NCBI RefSeq assembly: GCF_019649055.1
Contig: NW_026570365.1
Location: forward strand, 62,001-126,000
Direction of reading: 5' to 3'
DNA from: Paramacrobiotus metropolitanus
Taxonomy: Eukaryota; Tardigrada; Eutardigrada; Parachela; Macrobiotidae
Length of the DNA: 64,000 bases
Part shown: piece after piece, positions 11,928 through 22,600 of the stretch
Layout of the letters: every line of letters starts with the position of its first letter
Position numbering within the stretch: position 1 is the stretch's first letter
Position numbers and translations under genes: made by a program
Notes under the pieces: model-generated
What the model saw: only the letters and a program-made list of their open reading frames with translations
What the model was told of the DNA's origin: nothing
Databases searched by the model: none

Positions 11928-12341
11928 CTAGCCGAGAAAACAGTTGCCTTCTTCAACGAGCACTTTTTTCGGGGATGACGTCACCTTGTCCCATCTTCGG
12001 TGGCATGTGCTGCTGGTTGTGCTGCAAATAGCAGTAAAGAAATTCCTGAAGCCACTCGGCTTCCGGAGGAGTCTGCGGAGTGGTTGGCTGCGGAGTGGCT
12101 GGCTGCCGCCTAAACGATGTTTTCTCAAACTATGCCGTGTGCCTTCACGCTGGCCCAAATCTTTTATAGTATTTGATGACGTGGTTGATAAAGTCCATTT
12201 GTCTAGCGGCGATCTTTCAGATGCACTGTTTTTCCGCTCCAGATGTCCGGGTTGGAGAAAAACGGGCACGGAATGGACAATCACCCTAGTGAATGTTATG
12301 ACTGAGAAAAAGAGCAAGAAGGCGTTCTCCGTCAGAAGCAT
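11928..12341 (-). CDS. Possible small secreted peptide precursor, 137 aa
   Basis: Unrecognised. From the ATG at 12341 the protein opens with a hydrophobic run (ENAFLLFFSVITFTRVIV) that could be a signal peptide. It then has a basic middle with several dibasic pairs (LLRKPSG, CHRRWDK, SPKKVL), a small Cys loop ICSTTSSTC and an ending GNCFLG before a stop. This layout resembles a neuropeptide precursor, but no known peptide motif matches. A + strand frame of almost equal length (11944-12354) covers the same bases, so one of the two is a shadow, and possibly both are. Confidence 0.2.
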   Translation of the reverse strand: MLLTENAFLLFFSVITFTRVIVHSVPVFLQPGHLERKNSASERSPLDKWTLSTTSSNTIKDLGQREGTRHSLRKHRLGGSQPLRSQPLRRLLRKPSGFRNFFTAICSTTSSTCHRRWDKVTSSPKKVLVEEGNCFLG

Positions 12342-12872
12342 GATCACGAGATAGATCACTTTGGGCGTTTCGGCTAAAAGCTTTTGACCGGTATGTGTGC
12401 AAAAATAATGCAGACAATTTCATTGGTACACCACGCTTTGGTGAAGTCAAATTTACCCAGCAAAACTAAAATCTAAATGTTCTTCATGTAGCATTTTATA
12501 CGAGCCGGGATGCAGAAAGTCGAGGTGATGGCCTTACACGTTATCTAGGTGACTGTGACCTATATATATCTGTACGGGATGTTGAATGCGAGCAGTTACC
12601 TTATAGAAGGCAAGGAATTTGCGTTAATAAAATCTATGTACTGTAATTTATGTTAACTGCGTAAATAAATTAGCAGCGCAACGCACGTGCCGGACGCAGC
12701 ATTTCAAAGGGCTGTCTCGTATAGGTGAACAGAAATAAACCGGCAAAGGTCAGTAATTCCTAAAAAAGGGAGATAATTCGATAGATGTTCGAAGCTCTGC
12801 GTTCGTTATTACCGTTGTCATCAGCGCTAAAACTGGTTTTGCGTTATAATAGACGATTACTGTCCTTATGAC

Positions 12873-12925
12873 TTACTTAATGCAGTCGGTAAATTGTGGT
12901 GACATTTACCGCTTGCATTAAGTAA
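12873..12925. repeat. Short perfect-type hairpin around a dispersed 23-mer
   Basis: Arms TTACTTAATGCAGTCGGTAA and TTACCGCTTGCATTAAGTAA pair with two mismatches around a 9-base loop. The inner 23 bases repeat a motif found at 11267-11289. It could be a minimal foldback element. Confidence 0.6.
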
Positions 12926-14746
12926 TGCGAAGCGATTTTAAGTAGCATTTACGCTTACGATGCATTTATTTGCAACCAGTATTCTGTAGTGACTGGAATG
13001 CAATTATATGCTGCCGTGGCTTTATGACTGCGCCCGTATGGTCATCAAAAGTTTAATAAGTGCACATTGTGAAGTTATTTAAGGTCGCTCAGTTAGCTGG
13101 AGAGTGGAGAATGTCAAACGCGTGCTGTGAGCCGGGTCAATTGGACAATTTAGCTGCCAAATAATGGCAAATGTGACAATAAAAAGGGACAGCTCTGTTT
13201 TTGTCAGCATTTTATTCGGCTCAGGTTACCCCGTAACGGCAACTAACGACCATTTTCCGCATGCAAGCGGAAGCTGAGTGCTCCAAACACATGGAAAAGA
13301 AAAACACACTCTTCACGCCGACTAACCCAAGCGTTTAGTTAAGTAAAAACCAAATAGAATCTGACGGCGTAATGTTACTAAACGTGACGAAAAAATTATT
13401 TGTACAAGGAAGCTATTAATGCCCGTCCGGTTTCACCATTTATGAACAAGCGGCTGAGCAAACGTTACTATACTAAGCGAAAAATTAATAACAAACAGAG
13501 AGAAAACCGTCTTTGTTGGAGTTTGTAGTCATCTCCTTATCTTTCACTTGTCTCGATCTCTGAAACTAAGATACCTTTTGTAGAATAAAAGTTTTTTTCT
13601 GTATTTCATCGACTACAGAAATAACAGCGTAGGAGGTCAGCAGGCTAGGATATTTTAAACATTATGGCTACGTGCACGGGTGAACATGAGCGTTGGCTGG
13701 AACGGTGACCCTTTTGAGAGCGCACGGGTGCTAGCTGCTTTGAACGAGTTTACACGTTCGAACTTGCATATGCTCAAATATCTTTGATTTTTCACTCATT
13801 AAAATTTCATTTAACTTCAGTAGCTTTTTTTCACACTTTATTCAGCGCTGATTTTTTCAGCCATTTAGAGATACATTTTGCGGTATGCCACAACTTAGGC
13901 ATAGTCTGAGAAATTTATTGCTTAAAGGTTTAAAGGAAGCCTCAGAAGCTGTTCTACCTTTGGTAAAGGTGACTTCGCTGAATGGGCTGGTTTAAATTGT
14001 TACGAGGGCCGCTGGGTGCTGTAAGGACAGTATCCTGCATTCTGGGTTGGAGAATTAAGTGCGATGAGCAACGCTTTGTGTTCACAATGCAGATCTGATT
14101 ACTGTGTTGACATACCATCCGTAACATTTGCGTCCCTATTACGGCAATACCCGGTTGGGTTAATGGCTTTCTCTTGTCAAAAAGCAAAGAATGATATGAA
14201 AAACATCATTAGGGTCATATCGCATTACACAATATTTCCGCACTTATACAGCATCCAAAAGCATTCTCACTTGCCTCTCCGCCAGGAGCGGGTGCCATCG
14301 TTGGAGACAGCATGCGCGCGTGTGCTTGTTTTCTCCAGATTTTCTTGAACGAATCTCCTCACATCTGGTCGAGCCGCAGAAAGGAGTGCGTAAACGATTA
14401 AAGTCCCCGTGAACCATTTTACTCATGGTTTGCTCACTGGTTAAATAAACCAATTTTTCAGACGTTTAAGCGCAGCTTTGGTGAAAGCACACGTTCTGAT
14501 CACGGTCAACCGATTATGGGCGGTGACCTTTCCCTAAAGCTATCGGAAACACCACACGGTGAAAGTGGCAGTCCTTCTCTCCGCTGAAAGTGGCAGTCCT
14601 TCTCTCCGCTGGCGCGCTAGCTTATGTTCATATGTGGAGCGTGCCCGGAATCGTAATGGACTCGGTCTTTTATCGCGACTCGTTAGAAAAGCTGGAGTGC
14701 GAGTTAAATGTGGATGCCCAAAAAACCTGGGTGGTACTTTTGCAGA
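12926..14746. other. No recognised gene
   Basis: Nothing supportable except a direct 25-bp duplication at 14558-14609 (unit GAAAGTGGCAGTCCTTCTCT plus 5 bases), which lies just upstream of the GPCR exon. Confidence 0.4.
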
Positions 14747-15496
14747 TTTGTGTCTAAGTTTTGTTGGAATTTCATACGGATTTATTGGATATAAGCACAG
14801 ACAACGTCTTAAGGTCAAACAGACTGGACGAACGGCTTCAGGGTTTCCGTCAGTTAAGATTCCACGACCGACCGTCAACGACGTTGCGGTAAGATTATGT
14901 TAATCCCGGCATTAAACTGATCAAATGGCTACATACTTCAGGTTTATAGCAAATTAAAATAGTACTTTCCGTATCGCATAAATATGCTACCGTAAGTATC
15001 ATAATTATTATGGTAGTAAAATACAGTTTATACATAAGTGTGCAGTTCATTTATAAACACCCATTTAAATTTCTCCTGGCTATTCATTCATTTGTTTCGG
15101 CCTGTTGTTCTGCTTTTAAAGCTCCGTAAAAATGTTAGCGGAAAAATACGCCCATGCATTTGTATCAGTGTTACTTTTTTATCGCATTCCAAGCTTGGTA
15201 GCAGTGTTCCTGTTACCAGTGCCGGCGTCAGAACACGAGAGCGCAATCTGAGTGCCCAGGCTTTTGTGGCTTTAACCCTACTGACAACCAGTCTGCTGAT
15301 TACATGGACCCCTTACGAAGTATTGCAGATGATTTCGTTCACCATCCACGATTTCAAGCCCGCTGATGAACTAGAGGAATGCCTGGATATCTTATGGACA
15401 CTACAGGCGCTCTTGGATCCTTTGTTGTCGACCCATCTTTTAGCCGATCTACGGGGTCTATACTCTCTGATCCACTCAAAGACCATCCACCGCTGA
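14747..15496 (+). CDS. Rhodopsin-family GPCR, C-terminal exons (TM5-TM7)
   Basis: Two exons. The first, about 14747-14888, begins after TACTTTTGCAG and ends at a strong donor GCG|GTAAGA. It encodes SFVGISYGFIGYKHRQRLK, a TM5 end running into a basic third loop. The second, 15194-15496, begins after CATTCCAAG and continues in phase with RTRERNLSAQAFVALTLL, a TM6 with TWTPYEVLQM (tryptophan-proline kink), a short acidic loop, and a TM7 LWTLQALLDPLLSTHLL ending at a TGA at 15494. The usual NPxxY is DPLLS, a variant seen in divergent receptors. TM1-TM4 are not assigned; the TM1-TM2 exon at 4623-4867 is on the same strand and might belong. The start of the first exon is uncertain, because an alternative AG exists about 55 bases upstream. 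Confidence 0.6.
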
Positions 15497-18320
15497 CGTA
15501 ATTCCACGCTAAATTTAATCCATTGTGTGCACAAGCCCGCTTCTAGCTCCTCAATCTCAGCTTTTAAGTAACGACGAACTAGGACGTTTTACGCATTCAC
15601 CAGTGAGTCTACCACGGGTTTATGGCATGATCTATTTTAGAGGCTCTTTAGGTTGTTACAGCTTTCAGAGATGCTGTTATGGGACTGAACCATGATACGC
15701 AAACTCATTGCTCCTATACAAGAGCTCCACGCTCTTATAAGCTAGGATAACGCATTTTTTGTTTCTGGTATAAGGTGTGCTTTTGTGTTTGAATTAGTGA
15801 ATCGGTAGTGGTGGTTTTTGTTGTTTGGACCTATTGTATTGTGGAAACCATGTTCGCACTGGCGTTATTATAAATGTGGTACAGACAATATAACGCATCG
15901 CATGATGAGTTTACAATTAACATCGTGATTATATTGAGAAAGCTTGTTTGCATGCATGAAATAGCATATGCTCGGAAATTCGTCTTCACTTAACGAACTA
16001 GTTCTTGTTTCATATTTAGGTTTAAAAACCGGCACCTTGAGCACAAACAAATGAAAGGTCCAATTTAAATATAACATGTTTGACGCAAATGCGGTACAAC
16101 AGTTGGTAACAGTCAACAGAATCATTTCAACACAACACACATTTGTAACCAGTTGAAGGGCATCGATGATAAGGCGCACTAAGTTACTTACAGCCGTTTT
16201 ACCAGCGATCCGCAACAGCTACTTGATATTATAATTATAGAATTACGCTCAAAGGGACAGGTCGATTGTTTTGTTTTTTTGTATGAACTTATTCTTCTTA
16301 AAACGTTGCCATCTCGGCTAGGGGACATAAAATCGAATTGATACGTATGCGCAGTACCACGGTGGAGCTAGTCATGGTCCATTTGTTTAGTCGATATGGA
16401 TAAAGCAAAATGTCTGTCGATGCTTGCGCGCCAGTGTGTGGTGTGCTTGTATTCTGATACCGGTGATTATCTAATATCGTACGAGTTTATATGATGTAAT
16501 CCGATTAATCAAGGAAAGCACGAACGATACACTGAATTATTATTTAGTTCGGGATATGCTGGCATGGTATGATTTATGAAGTATATTGTATGGGCAATGC
16601 AATACGAATAGTTGCCGCTGTTGTTATATGCTTAGCAGTCAGTGAAACGTGGTTGAACGCTGAAAATATGGGCAACTAGGTCAAGGAATTGTCTCCCGCC
16701 TTTACCGACATCCCCAGAGCGGAGTTTCCCGTTTGAATTTGATCGGATTTTCTGCACACATCGCGGTGACTTCTAATTCTTTAATGCAAATGGTTTTCTT
16801 TGAGGCCCTGCTATGTGTCTGTATGCAAATATGCAAATGTCTGCGCGCAACAGAATGTGTAATGAATGCGTATTTAGCACAGGTGTGGATGGAAGTAGAT
16901 TTTTGTTGTACTTGTCGCGAGTACAGTAAAGCCAGTGTAATCTGAACACCTACGGTTTTTTTTAAAGTGTTCAATATTTGTAATTGTTCAATATTCGCAG
17001 TCTACGAGACGCGGCGGCTTATATCCGGGCGTTCAATATTCGCAGTTTTTCGGTTTTTGCGGTTTTTCAGTTTCAAGAGTTTACTGTACAACCAAACAAT
17101 TAATTTTTCACTAGAGTTTATTTCGGCGCTGCCAAAATAATTGTAAACTTAAAACGTAAAGAAAAGCTGAAAGTCATTCACGGGCCGGAGTGCCGCGGGC
17201 AGGGCCATCTTACCAAATTACCATTAGTTAGGCTCAAGATTCAGACACGAAGGTTTCAACGAAGGAAATCTGTGACACACGCTTAAAAAAATCGCACTTT
17301 GAACCTTAACAAACAGCAAATAACTGCACGGCAATGATGCATCACATATCTGCATCGAGCGGGCAATTTTGGGAGCGCAAAAATGTGCGACATTTTGCTT
17401 TACGGTGTGCTTTCATTCCAGTCTGTAACTTAACTTTGCAGTTTGCACCTTACTGCTGCCTATACATGTATTGCCTACCGAATTCAGTGCTTCAAATTAC
17501 AGTAATTAAAACAGTTACTGTAATTAACGATTAATTTAAAACAGTTAATTAACGCTACCTGTTCCAAGTTAATAAACGCCAGCCGGTCAACGAATTAATC
17601 AATACTCTGCACTCCATATTATCCGCAAAATGTTTAATTCTAATAAACCCGTTATTAATTAATTAATTTAAATTAGACATTTTAACACGTCGTGGTAAGA
17701 TATGTTAGGGACTTATGCGCCCTACGCGCACTTTCTGGTTTACGCTACCAGAATGTGTTTGGACGAGCAATTAACACTAATTATAATGTTATTAATTAGC
17801 TATTAAGATTGTGCACGTAGCAGTGTCGACGATACCCGATAGGCGTTAGCAGTACTTATTATTGGATAATTATTGAGGTGTACGATTACGGCATATCGCA
17901 GTGAAAGGTAAGCATTAAAATGTGTGCACATGAGTTTGTATGAGAAATATCTAAATTGGCGACTTTGACGCTCGAATATGCTACTCTCGAGTAGCTTTTT
18001 CTAGAGCAACATTTACGAATATTTGAGGCGTGGATACAAACGTGCAAAAGACACATCATCGCAATATGGACCAGTTATGAGCGCTTATCTTATCTCGTGC
18101 GTTACTCAGCTTTTGCAGAATTCTCACAATTGCCAGGATTTACTAAATTTCCGGTCTATATTGAACCGGACTATTATTTAGATTCTACTCGCACTGTGTA
18201 TACTTCTACAATGTAAGGCTTATCCAGCCATCACTGAAAGTCGACCGTATGCAAACGGTCGCGTTAATTATGATCCAGCGGCCAAAACGTAATACACTGC
18301 ATAATATGGAAAATGCAGTT
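15497..18320. other. No recognised gene
   Basis: AT-leaning sequence. GTTCAATATTCGCAG is repeated around 16985-17045, and blocks rich in AATTAA lie at 17500-17800. No frame shows a domain. Confidence 0.4.
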
Positions 18321-18939
18321 TTATCCGGAACGGGGTCGGCAGGTGGCCATGTCGTAGACTGCCGAAGCACACGTGGGACAATCCCTCAGGCACACACAGG
18401 TGGCGGGACTCAGTAAGGTGTTGTCGGGGCAGCCCTGTATTTGCGGGTTGATAGCCGCCAGTCTCGACACCGAGATTCCGTTCGCCCGCGCGATATCGCT
18501 GCACTGGTCGCCTTTTCCGGTTCGAGTGACTTTCACACAAGATTCCGTTCCAGCCGCGACTGTTGAGTGCGATTTAAATTATTGGGATTCATCTAGTCGA
18601 TTATTTGCGTGAGCACTTTACTCGTTATTTTAGCCAGAAAAGCCAAAAATAGTGACTTTTTCATGCCAAAGCCAAAAATATTTACTTATGATACAGGCCG
18701 AAAATATTGACTTACGATATTTGTACAAACCACAGAGCACATAATAATAATATTATATATATGTTAAGAACGCGCAAAAGACACTCCGGCATAGATATTG
18801 AATATTATTCAATATCTGTGCCGGTGTGCCTTTTGTGCGTTCTTGACATAAGACCCGACTTACAGCTAGCCGCGACGATGAGCGTACTTAGTATGACCGA
18901 TTCGTCAGTAGAGCAGTCCCTGCCTTGAAGCCGAAACAT
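18321..18939 (-). CDS. Secreted LysM-domain protein, 104 aa
   Basis: LysM domains bind N-acetylglucosamine polymers such as chitin or peptidoglycan. Two exons, 18939-18864 and 18559-18321, join in phase (GCT|GTAAGT donor, CTCAACAG acceptor). Exon 1 gives a start and a hydrophobic segment SVILSTLIVAAS that continues into FAAG, a plausible signal peptide though with an unusually polar beginning. Exon 2 is one LysM domain: TGKGDQCSDIARANGISVSR, then LAAINPQI and CPDNTLLSPATCVC, with the GD and IA positions and the N-P of the family and cysteines as in fungal and animal LysM. A short Cys-containing tail follows to the stop at 18321. The single intron holds a long hairpin element. Function in cuticle or immunity is inference. 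Confidence 0.72.
18766..18844. repeat. 79-bp hairpin in the LysM gene intron
   Basis: The left arm begins AAGAACGCGCAAAAGACACT and the right arm ends with its near-exact complement. The arms are about 39 bp with a few mismatches, meeting at a GAATATTATTC turn. It looks like a foldback element, and it fills about a quarter of the intron. Confidence 0.75.
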
Positions 18940-19665
18940 GGATGCTATCCAAGACTTGGTATATACGGTAAGGCGGAATAACTGGTACACAGCATCAAAC
19001 TGTCGTAAACTAAGACAACAGCTGCGCGACCGATCGTCGCAGGACATTCAGATCGTCGCCATTGATAACTTGCAGTGGGAGCTATACGTTCTCAGGCAGT
19101 AGGCGGCAGGACATTAGGCTTTGCGGAGATTTCGTTGAACAACGATCCGGTTTTGTGGCGCAGGGTCGTATGTGACGATAGTTCGCCTCCTTTAATGTTC
19201 GCCATCATCCACATTAGTTCGCCGCCATTAATCCATTAATGGTTAATCGTCCTCAATTTTCCGACTACTGGTACCAAAAGTCGTGCGAGCAAATGCCATG
19301 TGACGAAACGGTTGCGCATTTGTTTGTCCCAGAACGAAGTGTCACCGATCGGGAATAACGTGCAACGAAATATCTGCCACTGAATGTCTCGCAGCCCTTC
19401 CCGGTCTCAGATAAAAGTTAGTGAAAATTAAAAAAAAAACAAGGACAAGAAAATTCAGAATACGTTCACAACAACGGCGAAAATTTTAAACGTCGGTAAA
19501 AGTAAAGTTGGCCACGGCTGCTTTCAAATAAATACTCTACGTACAGAGCAAGCAGAAAAACAGCTGACCAAAAAGATAGGATTATATTCCGAATAACCAT
19601 TGGTTTTTTGGACGATTAGCGCTCTTCTGCAAATATCCATCGAAGAATGTTTTAAGTTACATTTG

Positions 19666-22600
19666 TTAGCGCGTAAAATGTCGTTTCACGAAGATGAACA
19701 TACTTCCACAAGTAATAGTTCGAAAAAATGCTCGTCGGAATGGCGCACTCATAATGGTATACAGGATCGGATTTATCGCTGAGTTGAGATAAATGAGGGT
19801 CTTGGCAAAGAACGAGTACCATTCGTTGAGCCATGGCGTGGCCGCAAAAGTGTTGTACATTAGCAAACCACGGAATGGCAACCAGGCAATGGCAAATATC
19901 AATACGGTCACAAAAAGCATCCGCACTACCTAAATAATCCCATGCAATGTCACAGTTTCGGGAGCCATGTGCCATAAACCAACAGGGTGCTTACTCCGGC
20001 CGTTGCTGAAATGTTTCATCATTCATTGCCACATGCTTACCTGTCTACGTGCCCTGATTTGTCTGCGCTCAAATTTTGATTCGGTTCCAGTGGATGCAGA
20101 GCTGTAACATCTGCCGCTGGTTATACTGCTGGCGGTGTTAGGGAAAACAGACCTCAGTTGCTCTTCCTCATCGTTCTGCCGTATTGTTGGCTTCCTTGCG
20201 AATTTCAAGTCTTCCGCTAAACTTAAGGATCCCCTAATCACCGCTTCACGCTTCCGCAAAGCTTCGCCGATCTTGACAAAGATTACCGCTGCCGCTAACA
20301 GCGGAATGAAATAAAATAATAACAAATCCGCCCCGAAGATCGTCATGTAGTACGCTTGCGTTAAGCGAAAATCGCAGATCTCCCGGTCTGTGCCTTCGAT
20401 GGCTTTCACGACGGTCAAACCCAGCCACGGTGAGCAGTAAACGGCTGCGATGATCCATAAGTAGATGATGATCCTACGCGTTCTTTCCACGGTACACACT
20501 TTTCGGGCTAACAGTGGGCGACAAATGGCAAGGAAGCGCTCGAAAGTCATCATGGACATACTACAAAATAATTTATATGTATGTTTATAATGTTAGTCAT
20601 TATATATGTACTTCTTACGGAGGCTTAAGGCTGTCGGTATACCATCGTTATTGGCTATGTAACTACTATGTAACTCATTACAGTTAACATGTAAACAAAA
20701 TTCAATATCCGGAATTCAGGACATCCTTATTCGATCAAAATTATGAGAGCAAGCCGGAAAACCATTTTCGTACTCTTGGAATAACAAAAAACACATATTT
20801 AAGATTAACAATTTGATCATCATTTTTACATAGATTAATTATTATTAACATTTACGTACTGTATCCTGTACAGCATTATCTACCTACAATAAAATCCGAA
20901 AACAAAACGCTGTCCCCAGTACAGCTCAGCGATTGTCCTGAAATCGCAAGACTGCTAATCCACATCGCCTGGCTCCGACAGTAAACTGCGACTTAAAACA
21001 AGGCGCCGTCACGAAATATTGTGGCAAACTCTTTTCATTATCCGCTGCTGTCGCAAACAACTGTCCGTTTACCCACTGGTAGGATCAAATCCTTTATGCC
21101 GTATACCGGTACACGCGACTTGCATGATACCGATACCGATACTTGCATGCGGCAGTGACGGATGTGGTTTTCCGTTGGATCTTGTGTACCTCTTTTGTAG
21201 TCTTTACCTTTCGTACAACTAGGAGTTAGAGAACCGGTGGAACATCCACCAGCAGCTGGCGACATCCAGCGGCATTAGCACTAGAAGGCAGTTTAGTAAT
21301 TTTTGCACGCTTTCGGTTCCGCAGTGTATTACAACAGTATGTCTTTCTATCTGCGTAATTACTGTATAATTTGCATAGACGTAGCACTCGCCATGTATCT
21401 CACTGTTCTCACGCTACACGGCTGGGGTGCTTACAAATTTTTTTATGCGCCCTGTAACTGATATAGGCCGGGCGGAACTTTTACCATGCGTTGGAAATGT
21501 CATGCCGTCGATTAGAAACGACTAATAAAAAGACTAGAATTCTGATTTTGGTCTAAGGATGCACAGTGCAGAAGCTGCACAGATAAACCCACAAACGGTA
21601 AAGTGTTTGATGGTATTGTGCCTGCAAAAACTAACGGCAAAAATAATAAGGACAAGCCGAAAAGGCCATTGAAAAGGTATTTTTGATCGGGTAATTAGAA
21701 CGGCAAATGTTTCGTGGTGGTAAAGGCAATGGCGTAGGAGAATTTGAAAAAGGCAAGCTGTAAAGGCAAAGGCAAACGGGCGGCAAAGGCAAACTTGGCC
21801 AGCCCGGCTTGACTACTGCTTTTTGAGCAGCAGTTTATTTAAGAAAAGTTCAACGTCCGTTACAGTTCACTTGGCATACAGAGTATACGCACAAAAACAC
21901 AAACGCGTAAACGCAGAAAGCTTGAACGCTCGCCTGAAAGCTTTAAGCAATAAAATCAGTTTGCATAGATGTATTGTACCGAGTTTAAATACCGTGGAAA
22001 AGGTTATGAACTGAAAAATGGATAACCGTTAGGAAAAACGTTGGTTGCTGTTAATATAACTGTACCACGCACGATTGGGCAGCGATGAACACCCGGCAAG
22101 AATTTATCTGCTTTTACTATATGGCGAAAAACGGATAACTGAATGTTATTCAACCCAGTCGTGCATGACATGTTTGCTGCACCTACTTAGAGAGTAAGGA
22201 TGATTACACATGTAGCAAAAAGAAAGAATGTTGATAAAAGCCGAGACACGCTTTAAACATAGCCCAGGCCATTAATTATTTCCTGCTCGCAACTGCAAAA
22301 TAAACCTATCGAGCTCGGAATTGCTGCGCTTTTTGCAAGCATTACAAACGTTCATCTGTCGCTTTATATTTCTATGCACGGGCTATTAAGTGCATTAAGC
22401 ATCGGATACTATGAATTACCGGTGTTTGTAATTACTTCTGATATCTGTGAAAGGAACGGCGTAGGATAATTACCTGCCGACCCCGGAATTGATCCCGAAA
22501 AAATTGAGGAAGACGAATACGGAACAGCCCACTTGACCAAGAAACCACTGATTTTCAAAATGGTACCCAACAATGGCTTCCGGAATGGCCGTTAAACACA

